Assembly (NCBI RefSeq): GCF_011516645.4
Contig: NZ_CP088285.1
Coordinates: 1,116,001-1,180,000, forward strand
Direction of reading: 5' to 3'
Source: Bradyrhizobium septentrionale
GTDB taxonomy: Bacteria; Pseudomonadota; Alphaproteobacteria; Rhizobiales; Xanthobacteraceae
Length of the DNA: 64,000 nt
A model generated the notes under the pieces. It made no database searches. It was not told where the DNA came from and saw nothing but the letters and a program-made list of their open reading frames with translations. Position 1 is the stretch's first letter; each line of letters begins with the position of its first letter. The translations under genes and the position numbers were made by a program. Shown piece after piece: positions 1 to 8,466 of this stretch.

Positions 1-2
1 TC

Positions 3-1334
3 AGGCGGCGGATCATCGCCCAGCACGAGGCCGAACGGACCGTACGGCAGGATCCGCTGACGCATCTGCCAAACCGCGTCGCCTTCAATGAGGCGCTCAA
101 CGGCGCGCTGAACCGGCTGGCGCGCTCAGGCGAAGAATTCGCAGTGCTGCTGCTCGATCTCGATCGCTTCAAGGAGGTCAACGACAGGTTCGGCCATCCC
201 GCGGGCGACGAATTCCTAGTGCAGGTTGCGGCCCGGTTGCAGCGCTGCACGCGCGCTGCCGAGCATGTCGCGCGGATCGGCGGCGATGAATTCGCGCTGA
301 TCATGTCCAACCTGACCAGGCCCGAGGATGCGCTCGCGATCGCCGAGCGGTTCGTCGCGGCCTTTGCCGATCCGTTTACGATCGACGGGTTCGAGATCAA
401 CGGGATGCTCAGCATCGGCATCGTGCTCGCGCCGCGGGACGGCAGCACGTCGCACGATCTGCTCAAGCACGTCGACATCGCGCTCTACCGGGGGAAGAAA
501 TCCGGCCCCGGCACCATCTGCTTCTTCGAGGCCAGCGACGACCAGTCCGCGCGCGACCGACGCGCCCTGCAGCGGGATCTGGAACAGGCCATCGAGGCCG
601 ACCAGCTGTTCCTCGTCTACCAGCCCTTCCTCGACATCCGCAAAGGCCGCGTCACCGGCTTCGAGGCGCTGTTGCGCTGGCAGCATCCAGTGCGTGGCCT
701 GATCCCGCCGAGCGTCTTCATTCCGATCGCCGAGGAGAGCGGGCTGATCCATCAGCTCGGCGAATGGGTGATCCGCCATGCCTGCGCGATGCTAGCGCGC
801 TGGCCTGACGACATCAGGATCGCGGTCAATTTCTCCGCGGTCCAGTTCCAGAACGTCGGCATCCTGCAGACCATCGTCGACGCGCTTGCCGAGGCGAAGG
901 TCGCGCCAAACCGGCTCGAGATCGAAATCACCGAGTCGATGCTGATCTCGAAATACGGATCGGCGCCCGCGATCCTCAACGGGCTGCTCGAGCTCGGGCT
1001 AACGGTCGCGCTCGACGATTTCGGCACCGGCTTCTCATCACTGACCTATTTGCGCAAGCTGCCGTTCAGCCGCATCAAGATCGATCAATCCTTCATCCGG
1101 GACATGCTGACCCAGCCGGATTGCGCCGCGATCGTCAAATCGGTGATCGGTCTCGCGCAGGAGCTGCAGATCGGCGTCGTGGCCGAAGGCGTCGAGACCG
1201 CGGATCAGCTCGAATATCTGCGCCAGACCAGTTGCGACGAGGTCCAGGGCTATTTGATCGGCCGGCCGATGTTGGCCAGCGAGATCACCGCCCTGCTCGA
1301 TCACGATCCGCAGCACTCGGTGCACGCGGCGTAG
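3..1334 (+). CDS. GGDEF-EAL cyclic-di-GMP signalling protein, 5' end missing
   Basis: The reading frame is open from the first bases of the window, so the N-terminus (probably a sensor domain) lies upstream. The GGDEF domain starts with the usual DPLTHLPNR helix near nucleotide 50, and an intact GGDEF motif lies at nt 279-293, so diguanylate cyclase activity is possible. The position of the inhibitory I-site (RxxD, five residues before GGDEF) reads RAAE, so product inhibition may be altered. The EAL domain follows with EAL at nt 663-671 and the loop-6 motif DDFGTG near nt 1015, so it looks catalytically complete as a phosphodiesterase. Which activity dominates cannot be told. The downstream gene is convergent. 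Confidence 0.93.
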   Translation, partial: RRRIIAQHEAERTVRQDPLTHLPNRVAFNEALNGALNRLARSGEEFAVLLLDLDRFKEVNDRFGHPAGDEFLVQVAARLQRCTRAAEHVARIGGDEFALIMSNLTRPEDALAIAERFVAAFADPFTIDGFEINGMLSIGIVLAPRDGSTSHDLLKHVDIALYRGKKSGPGTICFFEASDDQSARDRRALQRDLEQAIEADQLFLVYQPFLDIRKGRVTGFEALLRWQHPVRGLIPPSVFIPIAEESGLIHQLGEWVIRHACAMLARWPDDIRIAVNFSAVQFQNVGILQTIVDALAEAKVAPNRLEIEITESMLISKYGSAPAILNGLLELGLTVALDDFGTGFSSLTYLRKLPFSRIKIDQSFIRDMLTQPDCAAIVKSVIGLAQELQIGVVAEGVETADQLEYLRQTSCDEVQGYLIGRPMLASEITALLDHDPQHSVHAA

Positions 1335-1366
1335 CCCTGATCGAATGCCGTGACCGGTCGCGCCTG

Positions 1367-2347
1367 TTAGAGCGCGTCGGCCCGATGCAGGGTGTCGACC
1401 GTGATGGTGCCGCGGGCACGCGAGACGCACGCGCAGATCTTGCGGCTCTCCTGCTTCTGGTGATCGCTGAAGAAGACGTCGCGATGGTCGATTTCGCCGT
1501 CGACACCGACCACGTCGAGCGCGCAGACGCCGCATTCGCCGCGCCGGCAGTCGCTCATCACCTCATGGCCGGCCTCGTTGAGCACGTCCAGCAGCGAGCG
1601 GTCGCGCGGGACCACGAACTCGATCCCCTCGCCTTTGAGCCGGACGCGGAACGCCTCGGTCGGCAGCAGCCCGCTCGATCCGAAGGTCTCGTAGCGCAAA
1701 TCGGGCATCGGGCGGCCGGATGCTTCCCAGGCGCGCCGTGCCGCATCCAGCATCCGCATCGGGCCGCAAAACAACGTCATCGTCTCCGGTGGCAAGGCCG
1801 CGAACACACTGTCGAGGTCGAGCCGGCTGCCCTCGTCGCCGGCGTGGACGATGAGGCGGTCGCCGAGCAGATCTTCGAGCACGTCGAGATACGCTGCATC
1901 GCTGCGCGCACGGACGGCATAATGCAGCGTCACGCCGGCGTCGCGGCGGGCCAGCGCCTGTGCCGCGCCGACGATCGGCGTGATGCCGATGCCACCCGCG
2001 ATCAGGCAGAACTGCCGCCGCGTCCAGTCGAGTTGAACCAGCGAGGCCGGCAGCGTGATGCTGAGCCGCGCCGCCGGCGCGAGCGACCACATATAATGCG
2101 AGCCGCCGCGGGAATCCGGCGCGCGCCGCACCGCGATCCGATAGCCCTGCGGATCGACTTCGCCGACCAGCGAATAGGACCGCCTTTCCGGCTGGCCCGC
2201 GATGGTGACGCCGACATCGATATGGCTGCCCACTGGGTAAGGCGCGCCAGCGAAACCGTCCGGCCGCAGCAGGAATTCGCGGATACCGGGCGTGAGGTCG
2301 CGTGTCGCGAGCAGCGTGGCGGATGTCCAGGTTTCGATGAATCGCAT
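1367..2347 (-). CDS. VanB-type ferredoxin reductase (FMN/NAD, [2Fe-2S])
   Basis: This 326-residue protein has the phthalate dioxygenase reductase/VanB layout. An FMN-binding barrel carries RSYS at 56-59, an NAD-binding domain carries GGIGITP at 118-124, and a C-terminal plant-type ferredoxin has Cys267, Cys272, Cys275 and about Cys305. It should pass electrons from NADH to a Rieske oxygenase. The Rieske oxygenase gene at 3121-4170 is on the same strand two genes upstream, so the pair forms a two-component monooxygenase or O-/N-demethylase. A gap of 12 bp to the preceding GntR gene supports cotranscription. The reductase class is clear; the substrate of the system is not. Confidence 0.92.
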   Translation of the reverse strand: MRFIETWTSATLLATRDLTPGIREFLLRPDGFAGAPYPVGSHIDVGVTIAGQPERRSYSLVGEVDPQGYRIAVRRAPDSRGGSHYMWSLAPAARLSITLPASLVQLDWTRRQFCLIAGGIGITPIVGAAQALARRDAGVTLHYAVRARSDAAYLDVLEDLLGDRLIVHAGDEGSRLDLDSVFAALPPETMTLFCGPMRMLDAARRAWEASGRPMPDLRYETFGSSGLLPTEAFRVRLKGEGIEFVVPRDRSLLDVLNEAGHEVMSDCRRGECGVCALDVVGVDGEIDHRDVFFSDHQKQESRKICACVSRARGTITVDTLHRADAL

Positions 2348-2359
2348 GGTACGCTCCGC

Positions 2360-3112
2360 TCAGCCGGCCGCCGAATTGATCAGCGCCAGCGCCGGCAGCA
2401 GATCGAGATGGGTGCGGTTGCGCAGCGCCAGCCGCAGATTGCGTGCCGCAAGCCGGGCATGCTCGCGCATGATCGCCTCGGCGCGCGCGCCCTCGCGGTT
2501 CTCGATGGCGTCGACCACCACGCGATGATGGTCCTGCGCGATCAGCAGGATCTGGCGCGCCTCGGGCAACGCCGATTGCGCCATCACGAAGCCGCTCGGC
2601 GAGGCGAACGGCAGCGCCGAGGCGCGGTCGATCTGCCGGATCAGCGGCGGACTGCGCGACAGCTCGGTGAGCAGGGCGTGAAAGCGCGCATTGAGCGCGA
2701 CATAGGACGAAAAGGCTTCGACCGAGATCGGCTCCTGCCGCACCAGGCCGTCGATCTCGTTGAGGCATTCTTTTAACGGCTCGAGATCGCGCGACGAGAC
2801 GCCGCGCTCGGCGGCGAAGCGCGCAGCCAGCCCTTCCAGCGTGCCGCGCAGCTCGATCGAATCGAGAATGTCGCGCTCGGAAAATGCCTTGACCATGAAG
2901 CCGCCGGACGGGATCGCTTCCAGCAGGCCTTCCTCTTCCAGCCGGACCAGCGCCATCCGCACCGGCGTACGCGACACCCCGGTGATCTCGACCGCCTGCA
3001 GTTCCGAGATGCGCTCGCCCGGCCGCAGGCGGCCCGAGAGAACCAGGTCGCGCAGCGCAAGCTGCGCCCGCACGGTCTGCGACACTGAACGATCGGCTTC
3101 GCGTTCCGCCAT
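2360..3112 (-). CDS. GntR/FCD-family transcriptional regulator
   Basis: This 250-residue protein has an N-terminal winged helix (about residues 10-75, including the recognition stretch VSRTPVRMALVRLEEEGLL) and a C-terminal all-helical FCD ligand domain. The ATG at 3112 was chosen because a GntR N-terminus normally begins about ten residues before the helix-turn-helix; the open frame extends further but only overlaps the oxygenase gene. It sits between the Rieske oxygenase (8-bp gap) and its reductase (12-bp gap), an unusual place for a regulator. It probably autoregulates the operon in response to the oxygenase substrate or product. Paired GTATAC palindromes in the divergent promoter are candidate operators. 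Confidence 0.88.
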   Translation of the reverse strand: MAEREADRSVSQTVRAQLALRDLVLSGRLRPGERISELQAVEITGVSRTPVRMALVRLEEEGLLEAIPSGGFMVKAFSERDILDSIELRGTLEGLAARFAAERGVSSRDLEPLKECLNEIDGLVRQEPISVEAFSSYVALNARFHALLTELSRSPPLIRQIDRASALPFASPSGFVMAQSALPEARQILLIAQDHHRVVVDAIENREGARAEAIMREHARLAARNLRLALRNRTHLDLLPALALINSAAG

Positions 3113-3120
3113 GGCCTGGC

Positions 3121-4170
3121 CTACTCCGCCGCCTGCAACTGCTGCGGCGGAAGTTCCTTCGCCACCATGCGGTCGATGACGCGCCGCGCCCACATTGCGC
3201 CGGCATCGATGTTGAGATTGTAGAACACGCGGTCCGGATTCTCGTCCATCGCGCGCTGCTGCGCTTCGAGGATGATCTCGTCCTCGTGGAAGATGCCGGC
3301 GACGCCGTCGCGGATTTCCGAGGTCAGGCGCTGCTCGGTGATGCGGTGATTGCGGACGAAGGCCCAGAAATAATGGCAGGTCTTCTCGGTCTCCGGCGTG
3401 ATGGTGTTGAGCACATAGCCGTTGACGCCCTGCGAGCGATCGCCTTCCGGCGCGCCCGATCCGGCCGGCGCGACGCCAACGTCGATATTGACGGTGCACG
3501 GCGCCTCGAAGCGGATGATCTGCCAGCGATCGACCGGGCCCGGCCTCTCGAGCTGCTTGGCCCAGAACGGCGGCGGCTCGATGCCCTTCATCCAGCGCGT
3601 GACGGTGACGGTCTTGTCGCCATGGGTGACGTCGAACGGCGCTTCGGCGACTGCCTCATTGCCGATGCTCGAGCCGTGCACGAAGGTCTCGTGCGTCAGG
3701 TCCATGAGATTGTCGACGACAAGGCGATAGTCGCATTTGACGTGAATGGTCTTGCCGTCGCCGGCCCAGGCCGGATCGTGGTTCCAGTGCATGTCGGGCA
3801 CCAGCGCGGGATCGGCGAGCGCGGGATCGCCCATCCAGAGCCAGATGAAGCGGTGGCGCTCGACGACGGGATAGGCGCGCACGCAGGCCGACGGATTGAT
3901 GGTCTCCTGCGAGGGCATGAAGGTGCAGCGGCCTTGAGCGTTGTATTTCAGGCCGTGATAGCCGCAGACCACGGCGTCGCCGTCGAGTCGGCCCTTGGAG
4001 AGCGGTACGAGGCGATGCCAGCAGGCATCCTCCAGCGCCACGACCTCGCCGTCGCCCTTCCGGTACATCACGACATGCTTGCCGCAGATCGTCCGCGGCA
4101 ACAGCGCGTGCTTGATCTCGGCATCCCAGCCGGCCGCGTACCACGCGTTCATTGGAAAGGGCTTTTGCAC
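3121..4170 (-). CDS. Rieske [2Fe-2S] oxygenase, VanA-like terminal subunit
   Basis: The 349-residue product has the length and motifs of vanillate O-demethylase-type oxygenases. The Rieske cluster ligands are Cys50, His52, Cys69 and His72, and the mononuclear iron facial triad appears as DLTHETFVH (Asp157, His160, His165). The start is a GTG at 4168-4170, placed 5 nt after a perfect AAGGAGG; an upstream ATG in the same frame has no such signal. The protein lacks a beta-subunit partner, as VanA does. With the reductase at 1367-2347 it should hydroxylate or demethylate an aromatic or related acid. Vanillate itself is only one possibility, because the neighbouring importer and hydrolases are not typical of a van operon. 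Confidence 0.92.
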   Translation of the reverse strand: MQKPFPMNAWYAAGWDAEIKHALLPRTICGKHVVMYRKGDGEVVALEDACWHRLVPLSKGRLDGDAVVCGYHGLKYNAQGRCTFMPSQETINPSACVRAYPVVERHRFIWLWMGDPALADPALVPDMHWNHDPAWAGDGKTIHVKCDYRLVVDNLMDLTHETFVHGSSIGNEAVAEAPFDVTHGDKTVTVTRWMKGIEPPPFWAKQLERPGPVDRWQIIRFEAPCTVNIDVGVAPAGSGAPEGDRSQGVNGYVLNTITPETEKTCHYFWAFVRNHRITEQRLTSEIRDGVAGIFHEDEIILEAQQRAMDENPDRVFYNLNIDAGAMWARRVIDRMVAKELPPQQLQAAE

Positions 4171-4195
4171 GGGATCCTCCTTAGTCTGAATTCTG

Positions 4196-4270
4196 ATTGT
4201 ATACATTCATGCCGACCGTCCGGCAAAGTTCTGACAATTTCCCCGCAGAAATCCATTAGTTCAGTATACA
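4196..4270. promoter_or_regulatory. Divergent promoter with two GTATAC palindromes
   Basis: Between the Rieske oxygenase and the second GntR gene, two similar palindromes occur: ATTGTATACATT (core GTATAC at 4199-4204) and TCAGTATACAGA (core at 4264-4269), 65 bp apart centre to centre. The region is locally AT-rich. GntR/FCD regulators bind short palindromes of this kind, and a GntR gene lies on each side, so these are proposed operators for one or both. Spacing of roughly six helical turns would allow looping. No experiment supports this here. Confidence 0.5.
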
Positions 4271-4352
4271 GAATGCTCGGAATTATACCAATCCAATACA
4301 GAAAATCGATTTTCGATTGACGGCAATATGGCCGTCAGCCAGTCTGCCGGGC

Positions 4353-5078
4353 ATGAACATCGGGTTGAGCTTTCGCGAGGGCTTGGCCGGCGACGGGCCG
4401 CGAAGCCTGACATCGGCGGTTCAGGAGCGGCTGCGGGCCGACATCCTGTCGACCCGGCTGCTTCCCGGCCAGAAGCTGCACATCGCCGGCCTCGCCAAGC
4501 AGTTTTCGGTCAGCCTCGCCGCTGTTCGCGAGGCGCTGTCACGATTGGTGGCCGACGGGCTGGTGCAGGCCTCCGACCAGCGCGGCTTTCGCGTCTGCCC
4601 GGTCTCGCTCGCCGATCTCGCCGACGTCACGCAGACCCGGATCGACATCGAGGGACTGGCGTTGCGGCGCTCGATCGAGCGCGGCGACCAGGCCTGGCTG
4701 TCCTCGGTCTCGGCCGCCTGGGAGGCGCTGAAGGCCGTTCCCCATCGCTACCCCGACGATCCCACCGTGCACTATGAGGAATGGGTGGTCCGCCACCGCA
4801 TTTTCCATCGCGCGCTGGTCAATGCCTGCGGGTCGCAATGGCTGCTCGGCTTCCGCGATGTGCTGCATGAGCAGAGCGAGCGCTATCGGCGGCTTTCGAT
4901 CCGCCGCGAGGTCGGCAGGACGCGCGACGTCGAAGCCGAGCACGCCGCGATCGTGGAGGCCGTCCTGGCACGCGATGCGGATGCGGCCGTTGGCGCACTG
5001 TCAAAGCATTTTGGCATCACCAGGGAATTCGTCGAGCTCGCCGCTCCGCGCATTGCGGAGGTCAACGCCAGCACCTGA
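4353..5078 (+). CDS. GntR/FCD-family transcriptional regulator
   Basis: This is a second GntR-type regulator, divergent from the Rieske operon. It has a winged helix with the recognition helix in FSVSLAAVREALSRL and an FCD effector domain with helices rich in Arg and His (for example IDIEGLALRRSIERGD). The ATG at 4353 gives 241 residues; a TTG at 4317 would add 12. Neither has a clear Shine-Dalgarno, so the start is uncertain. It is followed 60 bp later by an ABC importer gene in the same direction and probably controls that operon. It is not a close copy of the GntR at 2360-3112. Confidence 0.85.
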   Translation: MNIGLSFREGLAGDGPRSLTSAVQERLRADILSTRLLPGQKLHIAGLAKQFSVSLAAVREALSRLVADGLVQASDQRGFRVCPVSLADLADVTQTRIDIEGLALRRSIERGDQAWLSSVSAAWEALKAVPHRYPDDPTVHYEEWVVRHRIFHRALVNACGSQWLLGFRDVLHEQSERYRRLSIRREVGRTRDVEAEHAAIVEAVLARDADAAVGALSKHFGITREFVELAAPRIAEVNAST

Positions 5079-5138
5079 ACCTACGGCGCGCGACGCGACG
5101 AACATAACAACAATCGATAATCCGGGAGAAACAGAACC

Positions 5139-6104
5139 ATGAGCATCACGCGCCGCCGCGCGCTGGCAACCCTGATCGCCACTACTCTGCTGGCCGGTCC
5201 CGCCTATGCTGCCGAAACGATCCGCGTCGGCCTGCCCACCAAGACCTATTGGCCGACGACCATCGCCGAGACCGCGGTGCGGCAAAAACTATTCGAGAAG
5301 GAAGGCATCAAGGCCGAGCTGACCGTCTACCGCAGCGGCGCCGAGACCTTCGAGGGCATGGCCGCCGGTGCTGCCGACATCATCCTCGATCCGCCATCGC
5401 TGGTGTCGGCCGGCCGCAAGAAGGGAGTGATGTCGCGGATCGTCGCCAATGCCGCGATGGGCAATTTCGGCTGGCAATTGATGGTGCCGGCCAAGTCGAC
5501 GCTTGAGGTCAAGGATCTCAACGGCAAGAAGGTCGGGATCACCGCAGCCGGCTCCGGCTCCGATCTGCTCGCGCTCTGGACCATCCAGGACCGGAAGATC
5601 GATTTCACCCGCGTGCCGGTCGGCGGCGGCGGCCTGGTGCCGAACCTGCTCGCCGGCAATGTCGATGCCGCCGTGGTCTACTCCCCGCTGAGCTTCCAGG
5701 TCGCCAGGTCCGGCGAGGCCAAGACCATCCTCGACTATGCGACCGCGGCACCACCGAACCTCACCGCGGGCTGGATCGTGCTCGACAAGTTTGCCGAGGC
5801 CAAGCCGGAGGTGGTCCAGAAAGCCGTCAATGCGCTCTATGGCGCCGTGCAGTTCATGCGCGCCAACCGCGACGTCACCGTCAAGCTGATCGCCGACCTC
5901 TATGAGATGCCGGCCGAGATCGCCGCGATGGAATACGACAACACCATCATGAAGCTCGAGACCGACGGCAACATGGGCGCGGCCAACGTGCCGGCGGCGG
6001 TGCAGCTCTCGCTCGATCTCGCCAAGCTCGGCGGACTGAAGGACATCGTTCCGGTCGAGGATGTGATCTCGACCAAGTTCAAGCCGGTGCCGACCAAGCC
6101 GTAA
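5139..6104 (+). CDS. ABC importer substrate-binding protein (NMT1/TauA-type)
   Basis: This 321-residue protein begins with a clear signal peptide: MSITRRR, a hydrophobic core, and cleavage after AYA near residue 24. The twin arginines could suit Tat or Sec export. The mature part is a periplasmic-binding type II fold of the nitrate/sulfonate/taurine/thiamine-precursor group. A GGGAGAA Shine-Dalgarno precedes the ATG. It is first in a run with permease, ATPase and a second permease, and the next gene starts 2 bp after its stop. The ligand is unknown; the context suggests an aromatic or heterocyclic acid that feeds the oxygenase and hydrolases of this locus. Confidence 0.92.
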   Translation: MSITRRRALATLIATTLLAGPAYAAETIRVGLPTKTYWPTTIAETAVRQKLFEKEGIKAELTVYRSGAETFEGMAAGAADIILDPPSLVSAGRKKGVMSRIVANAAMGNFGWQLMVPAKSTLEVKDLNGKKVGITAAGSGSDLLALWTIQDRKIDFTRVPVGGGGLVPNLLAGNVDAAVVYSPLSFQVARSGEAKTILDYATAAPPNLTAGWIVLDKFAEAKPEVVQKAVNALYGAVQFMRANRDVTVKLIADLYEMPAEIAAMEYDNTIMKLETDGNMGAANVPAAVQLSLDLAKLGGLKDIVPVEDVISTKFKPVPTKP

Positions 6105-6105
6105 C

Positions 6106-6861
6106 ATGCAGGCCACCCTCACCATCAGGCTCGCGCGGGCCGCGATCGTGATCGCGATCTTCGCGCTGTGGGAGATCCTGTCGCGGACCGGCCTCGTCAA
6201 TCCGCGCCTGCTGCCGTCGGCATCGGACACGCTGGTGACGCTCGGCGACCTCCTGCAACGCTCCAGCGTCCGGACCGACCTACTGGTGACCGCGACCGAG
6301 GTGTTGACCGCCTTTGCGCTCGCGGTGCCGATGGGTGCGCTGATCGGTTTCCTGATCGCGGAGAACCGCTATTTTGCCGACGTGGCGAAGCCTTTGCTGT
6401 TCTTCGCCTTCAGCATCCCGAAATCGATCTTCCTGCCGATGTTCATCCTGGTGTTCGGCGTCGGCTTTGCGCAGAAGGTCGGGTTCGGATTCTTCTCGAC
6501 GATCTTCATCGTGATCATGTCGACCACGACGGCGGTGGAATCGGTCAAGGTCGAGCACCTCACGGTCGCCCGCTCCTATGGTGCGACGCGCATCCAGACC
6601 GCGTTCCGCGTCTATCTGCCGAGCATGCTGCCGGTGCTGCTGGAAGCGCTGCGGATTTCGATGATCTTCAACCTCACCGGTGTGATCCTCGCCGAGATGT
6701 ACGCCTCGCGCGACGGCATCGGCCACCAGATCGCGACCTGGGGCGAGAATTTCCAGATGAAGCAGCTGCTCGCCGGCGTCGTGATGGTCGCCGCGATCGC
6801 CATGACCTTCAATGAACTCATCAGATGGGTGGAAACACGATGCAGCCATTGGCGAACGTGA
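6106..6861 (+). CDS. ABC importer permease (SsuC/TauC-type)
   Basis: The 251-residue integral membrane protein has about six hydrophobic segments and the EAA cytoplasmic loop (near ARSYGATRIQTAFRVYLPS) that docks to the ATPase. It begins 2 bp after the binding-protein gene and overlaps the ATPase gene, showing translational coupling. It is the first of two non-identical permeases flanking the ATPase, so the importer may work as a heterodimer. The final residues (around WVETRCSHW) run past the start of the next gene. Confidence 0.92.
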   Translation: MQATLTIRLARAAIVIAIFALWEILSRTGLVNPRLLPSASDTLVTLGDLLQRSSVRTDLLVTATEVLTAFALAVPMGALIGFLIAENRYFADVAKPLLFFAFSIPKSIFLPMFILVFGVGFAQKVGFGFFSTIFIVIMSTTTAVESVKVEHLTVARSYGATRIQTAFRVYLPSMLPVLLEALRISMIFNLTGVILAEMYASRDGIGHQIATWGENFQMKQLLAGVVMVAAIAMTFNELIRWVETRCSHWRT

Positions 6862-7646
6862 CACCGTTGAAGCCGCCGCCGCGCGCCGGCGCGATCGAGG
6901 TCAGGAATGTCGGTCAGGTGTTCCGGACCAGGTCGCAGGACGTCGTCGCGCTGGAGGACGTCTCGCTTGACATCAAGCCGGGGCGCTTCGTCGTGCTGGT
7001 CGGCCCGAGCGGCTGCGGCAAGTCCACGCTCTTGATGATGATGGCCGGGCTGCGCGCGCAGACGTCGGGCAGCATCACCATCAACGGCGCGCCGATCCCG
7101 CAGCCGGACCCGAACCGCGTCGGTGTCGTGTTCCAGGAAGCGAGCCTGTTTCCGTGGCTGAGCGCCGAAGACAATGTCGAGTTTCCGCTGGCGCTGCGCG
7201 GCGTCGCCAAGGCGGAGCGCCGGGCCAAGGCGCAGGATGCGCTCAACTTGGTCGGCCTCGAAGGCTTCGGCAAGCGTCACCCGCACGAGCTTTCGGGCGG
7301 CATGAAGCAGCGCGTCTCGATCGCGCGCGGCCTGGTGCAGGATCCGCCGGTGCTGCTGATGGACGAGCCGTTCGCCGCGCTCGACGAGCAGACCCGCATG
7401 ACGATGGGCGACGAGCTGCTGCGGATCTGGGCCGCGACCGGCAAGACCGTCGTGTTCGTGACCCACAGCCTGACCGAGGCGGTCTATCTTGCCGACGAGG
7501 TGATCGTGATGTCACCGCGGCCCGGCCGCATCGTCGATCAGCTGCAGGTCAATTTGCCGCGGCCGCGGACCTACGAGATGCTGAGCGGCGACGCCTTCGG
7601 TGCGCTGCGCGACCGCATCTGGCGCCACATCCGAAAATCGGCGTGA
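6840..7646 (+). CDS. ABC importer ATP-binding protein
   Basis: This is a complete ABC ATPase of 268 residues. It has Walker A GPSGCGKST at 55-63, a Q-loop glutamine at 99, signature LSGGMKQ at 151-157, Walker B VLLMDEP at 171-177 and an H-loop in VFVTHSL. The ATG at 6840 was preferred to the one at 6825 because GGTGG lies a suitable distance upstream; either start overlaps the first permease gene. It belongs to the SsuB/TauB/NrtD group and energises the importer encoded on both sides. Confidence 0.93.
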   Translation: MQPLANVTPLKPPPRAGAIEVRNVGQVFRTRSQDVVALEDVSLDIKPGRFVVLVGPSGCGKSTLLMMMAGLRAQTSGSITINGAPIPQPDPNRVGVVFQEASLFPWLSAEDNVEFPLALRGVAKAERRAKAQDALNLVGLEGFGKRHPHELSGGMKQRVSIARGLVQDPPVLLMDEPFAALDEQTRMTMGDELLRIWAATGKTVVFVTHSLTEAVYLADEVIVMSPRPGRIVDQLQVNLPRPRTYEMLSGDAFGALRDRIWRHIRKSA

Positions 7647-7653
7647 GGCGATG

Positions 7654-8454
7654 ATGAGCGCGAAAACACTTCGCCATCTGATCGTCTTAGCGCTGATTGC
7701 GCTGTGGGAGCTGCTGCCGCGCACCGGGCTGATCCCCGAACTGTTCCTGCCGTCGCTGTCCTCCACCCTGCTCGCCGGCTGGAACGACGCCGCCGAATAT
7801 GGCCACGCGCTCGCGGTGACGCTCTACGAGGTCGCGGTCTCGATGGCGTTCGCCTGCGGCGGCGGCATCCTGCTCGGCGCCATCGTCGGCAGCCTGCCGC
7901 GGCCGCGGCTTCTGATCATGCCGATGGTCTCGAGCCTCTATGCCGTACCGCTCGTGATCCTCTATCCCGTCTTCACCGTGTGGCTCGGCATCGGCTCGGA
8001 GTCCAAGATCGCCTTTGCCTCGATCTACGGCTTCCTGCCGACCATGCTGGCGACCGCCGCCGGGATTCAGACCATCGACCCGCAACTGCTGCTCGCCGCC
8101 CGCAGCATGGGCGCGACGCTGGGCCAGCGCCTGGTCCGCGTCATCATCCCCGCGGCGATACCGACCGTGCTGTCGGGCCTGCGCGTCGGCGGCGCGCTCG
8201 TCATCGTCGGCGTGGTGGTCTCGGAGATGCTGATTTCCTCGGCCGGCATCGGCTATCTGATCTCGCGCTACCGCACCATTCTCGACAGTCCGCACGTCTT
8301 CGCCGGGGTGCTGCTGGTGCTGTTCATGGCGATCGCCTTCAACACCGTGATCCGCTGGGTCGAGCGCAAGGCCGCGATCTGGCAGACCGGCACGCGCGCC
8401 GGCCAGAGCGCCGCCGACGAAGTCGGCTCCGGCGCGATGCAGCCGGCGACGTAA
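7654..8454 (+). CDS. ABC importer permease, second subunit
   Basis: This 266-residue membrane protein has about six transmembrane segments and an EAA loop (ARSMGATLGQRLVRVIIP). It is related to, but clearly different from, the permease at 6106-6861. Adjacent ATG codons occur at 7651 and 7654; the second is better spaced from GAGG at 7645-7648. The 7-bp gap from the ATPase stop supports one transcript. Two distinct permeases with one ATPase and one binding protein suggest a heterodimeric channel, although two independent homodimers cannot be excluded. Confidence 0.9.
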   Translation: MSAKTLRHLIVLALIALWELLPRTGLIPELFLPSLSSTLLAGWNDAAEYGHALAVTLYEVAVSMAFACGGGILLGAIVGSLPRPRLLIMPMVSSLYAVPLVILYPVFTVWLGIGSESKIAFASIYGFLPTMLATAAGIQTIDPQLLLAARSMGATLGQRLVRVIIPAAIPTVLSGLRVGGALVIVGVVVSEMLISSAGIGYLISRYRTILDSPHVFAGVLLVLFMAIAFNTVIRWVERKAAIWQTGTRAGQSAADEVGSGAMQPAT

Positions 8455-8466
8455 GGGGATCGCGAC

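Noticed and set aside
216..779. Long antisense open frame opposite the GGDEF-EAL gene
   Set aside because: It is a by-product of high GC content; the other strand has a complete domain match.
1121..2776. 551-codon open frame opposite the VanB-like reductase and GntR genes
   Set aside because: Its composition is Arg/Ala-rich with no domain, while the minus strand encodes recognised proteins with correct starts.
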